Counted from the stretch's first letter, positions 42,199 to 52,412 are shown. The stretch is DNA of 64,000 nucleotides from Effrenium voratum (GCA_963377175.1 CAUJNA010000470.1:45001-109000), one strand, 5' to 3'. Made by a program: numbers and translations. Notes: generated by a model not told the origin, from the letters alone.

Positions 42199-42564
42199 GT
42201 TGATGCTTTCGGTTCTTGGAGTCCCCCATCTTCCGAGCGGCGTCTGGGCTCGGTGATTTCAGGTCCGGCCTCCTGAAGGTGGGTTGCCTTTTGGTGTCCC
42301 TTGGGACACCAAAAAAGGGGGTAGCCTCAAAGAACTCAGTCGTTCAAAGCGAATCGACCTTTCGACCTTTCCGTTTTCTCATGTTGGTCCATGTTTCGTG
42401 GCCTCAAAAGGTTTGCCTTTTAGTTCCAGGTCATTTGTGCAACTGAAAATAAGCCTAGGTGGCATCCACAACCCATCTCCCTGACAGCCGCCCCAAACAG
42501 AGGAAAGAGCTGTTGGGGCAACCAAAACACACCCAAAAATGTTACTACGCAGATTGTGAATGAG

Positions 42565-42690
42565 GACGCCAGTCGTGGAGATGCCACACTTGAGAAATTG
42601 CGATTGCGGTTGGTCGCAGCTCTTCGTGCCGTGCCGATGGAACTGCCATGGCCTGCTGCCGAAGCCATGCCACCTGCGGGGGAAATCAAG
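42565..42690 (+). CDS. Gene 2 exon f
   Basis: 42 codons, phase 0 to 0. Acceptor TTGTGAATGAG|GACGCC, donor ATCAAG|GACACA (GA type). Reads DASRGDATLEKLRLRLVAAL then RAVPMELPWPAAEAMP. An acceptor 12 bases upstream (CTACGCAG|ATTGTG) is also in frame. Confidence 0.6.
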
Positions 42691-42921
42691 GACACAGGAC
42701 ACCAATATGGGTCTTTTTTTTTTCAGGGTACCCCCTTTTTTGTGGCTTTAAGCGGAAACCACAAGTTGAAAACCCAGCATTACATGTGTCCAAATCCTAA
42801 ACTCATGGAAGCTGAGGATGTCTTGGACGGGCCTCGGTGTCGTGGCGCCGAAGAATCCACTTGCCGAGTCTTCGCAAGAGAGCCTCCGGTTCCTTAGGCC
42901 TTTGGATCTTGGTTGCTTTAG

Positions 42922-43062
42922 CAGGGCTCCTTAAAAAAGAAATCTCCATTTTGCGTAACCATTTGAGTTACAGGTGGCTTTTTCCACACCCAAATAAAGT
43001 TGGACACCACCATTTACAAGTCGCAATGTTCGATCGGTGTGTTTCATGCATCCGGATCCCTG
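42922..43062 (+). repeat. Family H element
   Basis: CAGGGCTCCTTA start, ATCTCCATTTTGCGTAACCA, ACAAGTCGCAATGTTCG, CGGATCCCTG end. Confidence 0.82.
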
Positions 43063-43247
43063 TTTAGTGGTTGGGTTTACAGATACGTCAGGCAAGTTTG
43101 GTCGTAAGCCTGGTGAAAAAACACCCACCTTGGGCTGAACAAAACCATGGGCTTTTTTTTCCGGGGTGCGTTACTACCACTGACCTCACGCACCGAATCC
43201 GTGGCCCGCTGGGTTTCTCCTTCGGGTCTCGCCTCGCACCGTCGCAG

Positions 43248-43300
43248 TCTGCCGCGCTGCTGGCGGTGGCAGATGCGCAAGCGGCCAAGGACGCTTCTAG
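43248..43300 (+). CDS. Gene 2 exon g, ending inside a family A terminus
   Basis: Acceptor GCACCGTCGCAG|TCTGCC. Reads SAALLAVADAQAAKDAS. Two possible ends: GA donor GCCAAG|GACGCT at 43289 (phase 0), or TTCTAG|GTCCCC at 43300, where the donor GT is supplied by the family A element. If the latter, the reading continues after the element at 43428 as LSSWASEGSRGSARVG. Confidence 0.52.
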
Positions 43301-43427
43301 GTCCCCCAGCGAAAGGGTGCCCGGACTCTCACCCCTTTTTGGGTTGGGCGGCTTCCCCTACTAAAGTAGACAGAGAAAGAAATCGGGTACCAACTTGTTT
43401 TAAACCTCTCAAATCTGGAGGACCTAG
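43297..43427 (+). repeat. Family A element acting as a possible intron
   Basis: CTAGGTCCCCCAG to CTGGAGGACCTAG, flanked by GCTT on both sides (4-bp target duplication). The left end offers AG|GT, the right end CTAG|G, so the whole element can be spliced out as a 127-nt intron. Confidence 0.88.
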
Positions 43428-43795
43428 GCTTTCTTCTTGGGCGTCGGAAGGGTCCCGAGGCAGTGCCAGGGTTGGGTGTGAAAGGCACATGAAGCTGCGG
43501 GTCAGTGGCCTCTGAACCCCTTCTTGGATGGCCAAACCCCAGAGATGGTCAAACCCCAGCGAGAAAGGCCCCCTTTTTTGAAAGGGTCACTGGCTGCAAC
43601 AGGGATGTTTGGGAAAAGCATGGCAGAGATGCTTTCAACTCGGGCGGAAGAAGCGACATGCAAGTTGTGGCTCTTCCCCCTCCTTGTCGCGGGGGCTTGT
43701 TCCCGGTCAAAAGAAAGGGGACAGAAACACGGTGCTTCGCCTCTCGCATGCCCGCTGCCTTTCAAGCTAACGGATAGATGTGAGCTGACACCGGT

Positions 43796-43905
43796 GTTAT
43801 TTGGGTGTTTGTTCTTGGGGGAACCTCTGTTTCGGCGGTTAGAGGGAAGCCATCAGGAAAACCCCACCTCTTTTTTTTTGGGGGGGGGGGCTCCCTGACA
43901 AAAAG
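43796..43905 (+). repeat. Family L element
   Basis: GGGTGTTTGTTCTTGGGGGA, GGTTAGAGGGAAGCC, AAAACCCCACC, poly-G, CTGACAAAAAGATCC. Confidence 0.45.
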
Positions 43906-44211
43906 ATCCACGCATCATTTGCGTTGCTTCAGATAATGCTTGATGCATTCCAGCGGATCCCAGCCTCTCACTTGCCCTCGCGACTGGCAGACTGGAATCG
44001 AATCGCATTTTGGGAACCTTCAAGTCTTTTTCTACCACAGGGATGCTCACCAATTCCGCCGGCCATGTTCGGTTCCTCTTTTCTTTGTCATAAATCACAA
44101 CCCCCCCCCGCTTGGGCGAGACTTGGACCGCGAAGCCCCACTTCCCACTTCTCAGGCCCCGACTCAAAGGAACGAAAGCGAAGGGCTTGACGTCCCAAAC
44201 CCGGAGTTCGC

Positions 44212-44334
44212 CTAGGTCCCCCCAGCGAAAGGGTGCCCGGACTCTCACCCAACCTTTTTGGTTGGGAGGGTGGTCGTCTACTAAAATAGACGACAGAAAA
44301 AGGGGTGCCCTTATTTTAACCCTGGAGGACCTAG
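44212..44334 (+). repeat. Family A element
   Basis: CTAGGTCCCCCCAG to CTGGAGGACCTAG; body shares GAAAGGGTGCCCGGACTCTC with 22355 and 43297. Confidence 0.9.
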
Positions 44335-44724
44335 TAGATAAAAACACACAAAATTGGTGCCTTCGCCGCCTTTTTCCTTTCTTTGGCCATGGTTCAGGCG
44401 ATCGACCATTTCAGTACCGATCGGTTTGGATGATCATTGCCATGAAGGGGCGAGCCGGGGAAAGAGCCTGAGTTGCTTCCCATCGGCTTTCCGTTCGAAT
44501 CAACAAGGGTACCCTCATCTTGTGAGAGACGCCCTCACGTGATTCCAGTTACCTTCTCTGTGCCAGGGTTCCGAGCCGTTTCCCTTTTTGGAACCTCCCA
44601 AAGTGGCGATCGTTTCAATGGAAGCCACCTGTGTTATTGTCAAACGACGCCTTTACTTGGGGTTACTAGGATGGCCGTAAATGGTGACGAAGATCCCAAT
44701 GGAAACTCGGACTTAGATTTTTAG

Positions 44725-44815
44725 TTCTTTGTAGCTGGTTTAGTGGTAGTTTCCACGAAACCCACTAAAAGTGTTCGACTGTTCGCAGGGGATCTGAAAA
44801 CGGACAGCCAAGGTT
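44725..44815 (+). repeat. Family B element, 3' part
   Basis: TTTAGTGGTAGTTTCCACGA, AACCCACTAAAAGTGTTCGA, AGGGGATCTGAAAACGGACA, GCC. Belongs to the CGACT subtype seen at 46128 and 46631. Confidence 0.65.
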
Positions 44816-45034
44816 GTGTGATCTGCAGATGTTTTTTCCTGCCTCCCAAATTCAGGCCAAAACTGAGCACAAAACATTTGATTCTCCCCTCCGATTGGTT
44901 TTGTTCATCAGGTAAACCCCCAGTTGGTTTGGATTTGTGACCCCTGGGTCTTGGGGGTAAATGGGAAGCGCACCAACCACAAAACCCACCTGGCTCCAAG
45001 CCACCGAATCATGAAAAAACCTGTTTGCCATCAT

Positions 45035-45171
45035 ACTGTGGATGGATGAAATCCAATTTGCACCACTTTAAAACCATGGTTGAAACCACTGTTTGTTGGT
45101 ATTTTACTAGGGGAATCGCATCCTTCCAGAGGTTTCTCAGGTGCAAAATGGATTTCGCAACCATCCACAGT
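45035..45171 (+). repeat. Family F element
   Basis: ACTGTGGATGGATGAAATCC at the left, GGATTTCGCAACCATCCACA and GT at the right: inverted ends around a 90-bp body. Confidence 0.85.
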
Positions 45172-45251
45172 GGAGGATCCCGAAGTAGTTGTTTGTGCAG
45201 TGACCGAAACAGCAAGCCATGTGGCTGCATGTGTTCGAGAATGGTACCATG

Positions 45252-45355
45252 TTGGTTGGTAGGTGAATTCACCCTTTTAGGACCTATTTTAGTGGTTGGA
45301 TTGAATCGGATGTTCACTGGGGGGATAACCGGGGTTTTGACCCATGGCCAAATGG
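45252..45355 (+). repeat. Family E element
   Basis: GTTGGTAGGTGAATTCACCC, GACCTATTTTAGTGGTTGGA, TGTTCACTGGGGGGATAACC, GGGGTTTTGACCCATGGCCA. Confidence 0.88.
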
Positions 45356-45419
45356 CTGTGGATCAAACGGATGTAGGAAAATGGCGCCCTGGTAAATGGA
45401 ACCCTTTTCAGGTTGTTTT

Positions 45420-45440
45420 GATTTCGCAACCATCCACAGT
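45420..45440 (+). repeat. Family F half-element at a 3' splice site
   Basis: GATTTCGCAACCATCCACAG alone, without the left end. It lies just upstream of exon h and can provide its acceptor region. Confidence 0.7.
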
Positions 45441-45455
45441 AGTGTCTACATTGAG

Positions 45456-45498
45456 GAATCAACCGGAATCGGACCGCCAGGAGGACGACTTCAACGAG
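45456..45498 (+). CDS. Gene 2 exon h
   Basis: 14 codons plus 1 nt, phase 2 to 0. Acceptor CTACATTGAG|GAATCA, donor AACGAG|GTGCCG (GT type). Reads NQPESDRQEDDFNE, strongly acidic. Another open frame starts at 45441 (VYIEESTGIGPPGG). Confidence 0.48.
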
Positions 45499-45583
45499 GT
45501 GCCGAGTCGAAAGAAAATGCGGGTCCCGGTGGGTCTCGGGTCGGAAGCCGGCTGTTTTCCGGGGTCCCTTCCAGAAAGGTATT

Positions 45584-46112
45584 TTAGCTGTTTGTTTAGT
45601 TGTTTCTTAGTGGTTGTTTAGCCTTTTTTAGTTGGTTTAGTTGGGTTTAGCTGTGTTTTAGCTTGTTTTTGTTGGTTCTAGTGGGTTTTAGTTGGTTTAG
45701 TTGGGTTTAGCTGTTTTTTAGCTGTTTTTTAGCCGTTTGTTTAAGCTTGTTTTAGCTGGTGTAGTTGGGTTTAGCTGTTGTTTTTTATTTGTTTTGGTTT
45801 AAACCTCTTTTTTTGTTGGTTTTAGTGGGTTTTAGTTGGTTTACTTGGGTTTAGCTGGGTTTAGCTATTGTTTAGTTGTTGTTTAGCTGGTTTTAGTTCG
45901 TTTAGTTGGTTTTAGCTGTTGTTTAGTTGGTTTAATTGGGTTTAGCTGTCTTTTAGCTGTTGTTTGGTTGTTGTTTAGCAGGTTTTGGATGGTTTAGTTG
46001 GGCTTAGCTGTTGTTTACTCGTTTTTAGCTGTTTGTTTAGTTGGTTTATTTGGGTAAAGCTGTCTTTTTGCTGTTGTTTAGCTGTTGTTTAGTCGTTTTT
46101 TAGCTTTTATTA
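45584..46112 (+). repeat. Degenerate TTTAG-rich array
   Basis: About 530 bases of imperfect units such as GTTTTAGTTGGTTTAGTTGG and GTTTAGCTGTTTTTTAGC, nearly free of A and C outside TTTAG/TTAGC. Units vary in length (about 8-14). Every unit holds a pyrimidine run plus AG. Confidence 0.9.
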
Positions 46113-46127
46113 ATTGGGCTCAGGTGG

Positions 46128-46190
46128 CTGTAGTCGTAGTTTCCAGTAAACCGCTGAAAGTGTTCGACTTTTAGGGGATTTAAGAACTGC
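46128..46190 (+). repeat. Family B element, 3' part
   Basis: GTAGTTTCCAGTAAACCGCT, GAAAGTGTTCGACTTTTAGG, GGATTTAAGAACTGCAC. Confidence 0.6.
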
Positions 46191-46630
46191 ACAATTTTGA
46201 GGGGTGCCATGCTTTGAGGGAAATCTTGGGGTGCTTTTCATGGGATATTACATTTAAAGGGAACCCATCAAAAATGTGGTCCCCTATTTTCAGACAAACC
46301 CATTTTGAGGGCTTCAGGCGTTTGTCTCTTAACGACTATTCCCTGCACCCTTCCATTTGAAATGGTTGGTGTGGTGAGGGAGGACGGTGCCCGAAAAAAT
46401 AAAAAGAAGTTGACCTTCGTAGGTCGATGATTTTTCATCGCCACGCGGAAGCCCGCCTTGGAAGCCGACCCAGCGCAGCAGAGGGCTAAGAAAGGATCCC
46501 AGCTGAAGCAGCCTCATTCGTACAATTGAACCAGCTGAATCCAGATCCTCGCGACGGTTTCACAGCGATGTCAGATACGAGTAGGGCATGGAGCTTCAAC
46601 TTTGGCGCAAGCCTTTGCGAAGATACCCTT

Positions 46631-46734
46631 GGTGGCTCCCAGCCATCCGGTTCCTTCTTTCAGCTTAGGATGTAGTGCCAGGTTCCATCTCACCGAAAAG
46701 TGTTCGACTTTTAGGCTGAAAACGGACAGCCCAG
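46631..46734 (+). repeat. Family B element
   Basis: GGTGGCTCCCAGCCATCCGG, CCTTCTTTCAGC, AAAGTGTTCGACTTTTAGGC, GGACAGCCCAG. Confidence 0.85.
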
Positions 46735-46872
46735 CCTCAAAACAATCACTTTGAGCCTGCCGATTGGCTTGGAAGTCAATCTTCCAATTTTAAAGGGGAG
46801 CGTTGCTCAGGCCCCATGTGTTGTTTTGGAAGGGTGATTCTCAGTCGCCGGTTTCCTTGCGGTTTCCCAGAA

Positions 46873-46943
46873 AGGTGTCCTTTTTGGGATAGTTTGGTTG
46901 GAAATAGATGGAGGCCATCTACTTTTCTATCAAGTCACCTATG
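46873..46943 (+). repeat. Family D element, short
   Basis: AGGTGTCCTTTTTGGG, GGAAATAGATGGAGGCCATC, CACCTAT: ends still inverted, middle shortened. Confidence 0.75.
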
Positions 46944-47265
46944 CCTGCCCCTTCCCCCACCCCAGACCCCCATGCCCTCTTCCAGCACTCCCATGTCTGA
47001 CCACTTGTAGGGTTCTATTTGTATTCGTGTCTTAGGGAATGTCTCAAAACTTCTACCCCTTCAGATTTCAGGAAACCACAAAAAGCAAGAAGCACCATTC
47101 CGACTTTGTTTGGGGAGTTCCTTTAGTCCCCAAAAGAGGGATACCCTCCAAAAGACATGAGCCACCCACATTCCAACCAACAAAAACCACATGTCACATG
47201 TAGGGCCCGGCGTCGGCGTGGCGGCTGGCCTGTGAAGTGGCGGCCAAGGAGATGGGAAATCCTGT

Positions 47266-47361
47266 GGGTGTGGCTCACAGGAGGGGCAAACCGCAGGTGT
47301 TGGTACCCATGTGTCCACTTGCCAGGGTTCCATGTTGGTACCGGTTTTTCGAGCCACAGCC
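47266..47361 (+). repeat. Family C element
   Basis: GGGTGTGGCTCACAGGAGGG, GCAAACCGCAGGTGTTGG, CCACTTGCCAGGGTTCCATG, GAGCCACAGCC. Confidence 0.85.
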
Positions 47362-47472
47362 CTATGTCCCTTTTGGTCTTTAAAGGGTGGCAAGGATCGG
47401 CAAGGTCTTGGTTTCCTACTATATAGATAAGTGGATCCACTAGGATTGATCAAAAGGTCCGAACATGGGCAG

Positions 47473-47586
47473 GACTCCGCGGGCGCGGAGTGTCGAGCCG
47501 CCGCGGGCCCGGCGAAAGCGTTCCGCGGGGAGTTTGGTTGCTGGGCGCTCGCGCCTCGTGTGTTCAATGGCCAAAGCGCTGAGAAG
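47473..47586 (+). CDS. Gene 2 exon i
   Basis: 38 codons, phase 0 to 0. Acceptor CATGGGCAG|GACTCC, donor GAGAAG|GCGAGG (GC type). Reads DSAGAECRAAAGPAKAFRGE then FGCWALAPRVFNGQSAEK. First of the phase-0 helical series. Confidence 0.68.
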
Positions 47587-48047
47587 GCGAGGGACTTTTT
47601 TTTTCTCGGGCGGACTCGTTAATTACAACAAATGGCCGGTCTATTTTTTGTTAAGAAAAACATGTGAATGGATGTGTTTTTTCCATGAAATCCCCCGTGT
47701 GAATGGCGTTTCTATCAAAACAACCAGGTGAATGGAATGTGTCCATGAAAACCCCATGTGCACAGCTTCGGCTGCAGGGCGTATCGCAGCTTTGTCATTA
47801 AATCCGGGTTGATCTGTTTGCTCAGGACTTGGATTGCTTCGGGATAGACTTGGGTTGCTTGGGGAGCCAGAATCAAACCACCCGTTTTGTTAGAAGGATG
47901 AAATCATTTCGGTTCCGCCAGTGAGTTCCGGAATTTCCCTCGGTTGTTACGTTTGACATTTTGGGTGAATACCCTGCGCAACATTTGGGGGAATACCTTT
48001 TCTCCTTTTTGGCTAGTATTCCAAAAGCAACCCTCGGGCACGGTGTT

Positions 48048-48575
48048 TCAATGATCCAGCAGACGATCTCTTTGATCGGGTAGCTCGAGGGGGGGGGGGG
48101 GGGGGGCAAGGTTCAGAATATGCCCTATGATGGTGGTTCCTGTACTTGATGCACTAAAAGTTTCGACTTGGATCACAGCCGGGAAATATCTCTCAACTCC
48201 TATTTTGAATTTCAAGTCAATGCAGAGTTTCAGTTTCATCTTACAAACAAAGATCGGAATGGTGTGCCATTCAGTTTCGCTGGGACCTGGGGCTACGACC
48301 AAACTTGGCCGAGCATAGCCACGTCTCTCGGGAGCTCGGGAGATGAGACACTTTTTGAGGTCCAGAAGGCCGCCCGCACTGAACTCCCAGTGAATCCACG
48401 GCGCGGTCTGGGAAACGAAACCAGCGCCTGGACAAATGCGGGGCGGCGAGCCCTTCCTTGGCCTCACAGGTGGCCTTTCTGAACCGTTTTGCCGGACTCG
48501 AATGACTCGTGCTTGCCCGACAGTGGTACATCTGAACAGTGGATGGGTTTTAAGGGCCGGGCTGGAACATGACAT
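48048..48575. other. Unassigned stretch with open frames on both strands
   Basis: Minus frame of 175 codons and plus frame of 104 codons (48168-48482) overlap. The plus frame reads GVPFSFAGTWGYDQTWPSIA, the minus frame EWHTIPIFVCKMKLKLCIDL. No recognised repeats except a poly-G at 48089-48106. Cannot be assigned. Confidence 0.3.
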
Positions 48576-49051
48576 AACCTGCCTTTGTGCACTGTAGAGT
48601 GTTTGCAGATACCAGCGAATCGCACAGCGAACTGCTCAAGGTCGATCGTACGCGCGAGTGCTTCAAACAACCATCGTTCCACCGAAGAAAAACCGTCTTC
48701 TCCGTGCATTGCTTAAGGGATGCGGGGCTTTCCCTGCCACAGGTCTTCCTTTCGCTGCACGTCCTCCCCTGCAAAAATAACATGAGACACCCCAGTCCCC
48801 GAAAAAAAGAAGGGAGAGTCCTCCAAAAAGGAGACTCCTCCAAAATGCATGTTCTTTCTTTTTTGCGGGGTTCTCCAACCATGGAACTCAACAAGATACA
48901 GCAATCCCGGAGAAAAATTTAAAAGAAGAGAGTGCTCACTCCAAAACGGAGGATTTTTGGGGGTCTCCAAAATGGGGCTGGTAGTTGTTTTGGCTCGGTT
49001 TTTCGGTTCCGTGTAGATGTCCCGGTGAGCCAACCGGCGCCTTCTGCCGAG

Positions 49052-49123
49052 GCCGCCCTGCACGTGGCGGCCAAAGCGAAGCTCGCGCTGGGGGAGATGG
49101 AGCTGGCGGCGCAAACGGCCCAG
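49052..49123 (+). CDS. Gene 2 exon j
   Basis: 24 codons, phase 0 to 0. Acceptor GCGCCTTCTGCCGAG|GCC, donor GCCCAG|GCCCCC (GC type). Reads AALHVAAKAKLALGEMELAA then QTAQ: alanine-rich helix. Confidence 0.72.
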
Positions 49124-49534
49124 GCCCCCGCCCCGCCGTTGCTCGCTTTGGGCGCTGGGCGCGCTGGCCCCCCCCCCCCGGATTTAAGTGTGGCGAGCCG
49201 TTTTTTTGTTTGCTTTGATTGGATTCGTTTTGAGGGGTTCGCAAAGTTGCGGTGGAGTTGCTTGGGGGGGGGGGGGGTTGGGTGGTTTCCGCAGCAGTTT
49301 AGAGAGGGGCGTTTTGGCAACCAGGCACCTGATCTGCTTGACTGTGGTTTGGTGTGAGGTAAATGCATGCGACATGCTGGTGGCTAAAAGTGCAGGCAAA
49401 GAACAGCTCACATGGCGTAAACAGCGCCTCGGTCGAGCTTTCTGAGCAGGGCAGCAAGACGAGCAAACGCTTGAGGCTTCCAAGGCAGTCTTCACTTCCG
49501 TTTGCTGAAACGAATATGTTGTTTCATTTTCCCC

Positions 49535-49600
49535 CGTTAAAGGGAATCGAATTCACTATATATATATTGGGCGTGTTTCCTCGTTTCAGGCGAAAAGGCG
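49535..49600 (+). repeat. Family I motif supplying the exon k acceptor
   Basis: GTTAAAGGGAATCGAATTCA, TATATATATATTGGGCGTG, TTTCCTCGTTTCAG, GCGAAAAGG. The AG is the exon k acceptor. Confidence 0.6.
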
Positions 49601-49667
49601 CGTAGTAGTCCAGCGAGCTTCAAGGGCCGGGGCTTCAAGGAACCGGGCCACAAGGGAAAAGCGCCAG
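49590..49667 (+). CDS. Gene 2 exon k
   Basis: 26 codons, phase 0 to 0. Acceptor TTTCCTCGTTTCAG|GCG is strong; donor CGCCAG|GCTCTG (GC type). Reads AKRRVVVQRASRAGASRNRA then TREKRQ, very basic. Another frame (ASFKGRGFKEPGHKGKAPG) is also open across it. Confidence 0.6.
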
Positions 49668-50155
49668 GCTCTGAGTCTGAACCCATCAGCGGCACATGGT
49701 ACGCGGTGTTTCTGTTTTTGGTGGAGAGGTGTTCGTGTTTGTTTCTTCTTCTTTTTTGGTCAGCTTGGCGAAAAGGACACCAGGCGCAAAACATCAAGCC
49801 ATGTTTGGGGTCCGCGACTTGCTACGTTTACTCGCATGGCTGTGAGTGTTGAGAATATGGAGCCCCCTCCATGTTTGATGTCCACCAAAGGGACTGGGGC
49901 CCATTGGAATTCACACCCGGTTCGATACCTTTGTTTTCAGGTGCAGGCATGCCATGGGATCAACAAAGCCATGGGATCCACCAGCAGTTTAGCAGTTTCT
50001 TGAACTCTTCTGGGGTGTCGCTTGTATATTTCTATATGTGTTAAACCCCCCCAGCCACAAAAGGGCTATCCTTGGCTTGGCTTAGGGATAGCTTGCCCCC
50101 CTCATTCGTCCCTCAGAAAGGGATCCGTGACAATTTAACAAGAACGACAAGGCAT

Positions 50156-50188
50156 ATAATATAATATAATATAATATATATATATATA
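50156..50188. repeat. (TA)n-rich tract
   Basis: ATAATATAATATAATATATA then TATATATA. Confidence 0.9.
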
Positions 50189-50700
50189 CCTTAGGCACCC
50201 AACGTGCCTTTTTTTTTAGGTACGAGAAAAAAACGCTCGAATTACCGATTTCTGCTCGACCCCACAAAAAACGCTCGCACCCCGAAAAACGCTCGACCAA
50301 ATCCCTTCTTCCATCCAGAGGACGGCCGGCATTGTTACGCTTTTTGAATTTGCACTCGTTTGCGGATATTTGCGCTCGTTTTGCGGATAGTTGCGCTCGT
50401 TTTGCACTTCGAATTCTGCTCGCTCCTTTCAAAAATTCAGCGACCGATCATCTTGGAGGACCGACCAGCCAAGTTTTGGGAAAAACGCTCGAAGCAGGAA
50501 AAAGTGTACATTTACCGTATTTTGGTGACGACCCCTGGTTTTGCAATACGTTTGGGCTAAGGGCAGAAATTTAGGTAACGAAGGGTGCTCCAGGTATACA
50601 TATAATTATATGTATATATGTCCAACCCCCCAACCCACAAAACGGGTCCCAACCAAATAAAAGACCCGGCTCAGAGGCTCAAAGGCCCAACTCGTGGCAG

Positions 50701-50745
50701 GAGTCCCTCCAGCTCTTCCGGGCTCTGCAGCTGCCGGAGGGTGAG
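50701..50745 (+). CDS. Gene 2 exon l
   Basis: 15 codons, phase 0 to 0. Acceptor CAACTCGTGGCAG|GAG, donor GGTGAG|GCGGCC (GC type). Reads ESLQLFRALQLPEGE. Confidence 0.66.
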
Positions 50746-50974
50746 GCGGCCACCTTGAACGCCCGGGGCTCGACAACGACGCTTCCACGCCCGGGCGTGC
50801 GGGGCGGCCTTTCCCTTTTTTGGGGGGACGCCAAAAATGATGTCTTCCAGTTGCTTAAGTTTTATTATTATAATGGTTTTCCTCGTTGGTTTTAAAATGT
50901 TTTTTGTTTTTAACCACAAGTGGAAATATTTAATATTTGGTTCAAGGGTTCTTAACCAAATGGAAGATGTTGAC

Positions 50975-51030
50975 CCCATATGCATCAACCCCAGCTTACT
51001 AATAGGGGAGTGTCCCTGGGTTTAGTGGGG
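50975..51030 (+). repeat. Family K repeat
   Basis: TGACCCCATATGCATCAACC, CCAGCTTACTAATAGGGGAG, TGTCCCTGGGTTTAG. Confidence 0.65.
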
Positions 51031-51911
51031 GGGGGGACACCCCCATATGAATAAGCAGGAGTTGATTAACACGGGGTCAACAGTGGTGCTTTTCCTCTGG
51101 TTTATCCGCACGAAACGGGTACCCCACAAAAAGACGCACCCATGTGTCAAACGTGTTGGATGTGGACCCAGAACATATCGAACCTGGTGGTTGTCCTTTC
51201 GATTTCCCGCAAGCGGAGTTCGGTTTGTCTTTGGCTTCCCTTCAAGCTAACCTGAAAAGGGTACCCTTGGCAAGCACACACTCCCACGAGACGTGAGCGA
51301 CTGACAGTGGTCCCGAGGTCTGCAAGAAACTCGAGTGCTGATGCTGGCATCGGATGTTTGCAGGGCACCGCACCTCCTTTCTATGTGTGGTCCTTTTGAA
51401 CATAGAACGGGCTTGAAGTCCCTAGCTTCAAACAAGCGCCTAGCGCTGGCAAGTGTTTTTTGGAACTTCGGATGAAATCGCCCCCCGAGGTTGCGAGCCG
51501 ATCAAACCCCGGGGGTGAACCTGCCCTGTGTCTCTCCTTTTGCGGGGGCCTTCCTTAAAATGGTGGCGTTCCTGTACCCTCCGAAAAAAGACAGACCCCG
51601 ATGTTCTACCCGTGTGGAACCTCGTAAACCCTTGCGCGCACTTGTCACCTCTTTTCTGCCTGGTTTCGAAACAGTGCGGATGTTTGTGGGTGTTTTGATT
51701 GGCGTTTCCCACAAGGCTGATGATTGCCCATTCCATTGAAAGGACTGCTACTTTTGGGGGGGTTCCAAACAAAATGAAGATGGGTCTGCTTGTTTTTCCT
51801 GGGTACCCCTTGTTTGTTGGTCTTACACGAAAACCGACTGTACCAGCCGCTGAAACGCCCACTTTGGGTGGGGAGCGGTCGGCAAATCCTAACACCCCGT
51901 GCCACATGGCT

Positions 51912-52018
51912 GGTCAAAAATGGGGTAACCCCAAAATGGCTTGCCTTGGTTTTCTGGCAACATGGTTACCAAACCCTGCGGTCCAATTCCTGGTGGCTTA
52001 CTTTTGACCCACACCCAG
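51912..52018 (-). repeat. Family C element, reverse orientation
   Basis: GGTCAAAAATGGGGTAACC at the left and AACCCTGCGGTCCAATTCC, TTTTGACCCACACCCA at the right match family C reversed, close to 3303-3360. Ends 36 bases before exon m. Confidence 0.75.
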
Positions 52019-52054
52019 GAGGCTGCCCCCCGTTCCCCGCCCGACGTCTCCCAG

Positions 52055-52105
52055 GTTTTGGCGCAGGCGCAGCTCAAGGAGGCGCAGCTCGAGGGGCCGG
52101 GCGCC
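52055..52105 (+). CDS. Gene 2 exon m
   Basis: 17 codons, phase 0 to 0. Acceptor GACGTCTCCCAG|GTTTTG, donor GGCGCC|GTGGTT (GT type). Reads VLAQAQLKEAQLEGPGA. A GA donor after LK (52078) is also possible. Confidence 0.68.
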
Positions 52106-52320
52106 GTGGTTTTTGCGTTTTTTGGCGGCGACCCTGAGCACCTGGCGGGTGGGTTTTAAAGAGCTGGTCCTTTCGCGGCGCAAAAAGGGGGACCCTCACA
52201 AAAACGGCAGAAATCCGGAGGCCTAATGAATCTCAATCAACGAATGCAGTTTCAGGTGCTTGGGCATTACATCTAGTGGCTGATCATGTTGAAGAAGACC
52301 TCTAGGGGGTGGAGAATTCA

Positions 52321-52412
52321 GCTGGGGGAATTATGATGACCTCATACGACCGAATTCACCCCAAACCGTGGTTTATGTTGGGAATAGCCCCCAACCACCT
52401 TATTTCAGGCTG
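52321..52412 (+). repeat. Family J element, copy 1
   Basis: TGATGACCTCATACGACCGA, ATTCACCCCAAACCGTGG, GGAATAGCCCCCAACCACCT, TATTTCAGG. Ends 62 bases before exon n. Confidence 0.88.

Noticed and set aside
43580..43680. Possible gene 2 exon (MAEMLSTRAEEATCK)
   Set aside because: No acceptable donor and competing open frames.
43933..44010. Segment IMLDAFQRIPASHLPSRLAD after GCGTTGCTTCAG
   Set aside because: Acceptor plausible, but no AG|GC, GA or GT donor at the right place and no phase support.
45584..46112. Interstitial telomere array
   Set aside because: Units are not TTTAGGG and vary in length, so only a loose resemblance can be claimed.
48596..48641. Segment VFADTSESHSELLK before CTCAAG|GTCGAT
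   Set aside because: Good donor, but the acceptor is AG|A and the phase does not fit exons i and j.
51290..51460. Open segment LQETRVLMLASDVCRAPHLL
   Set aside because: No fitting donor; a minus frame is equally open.
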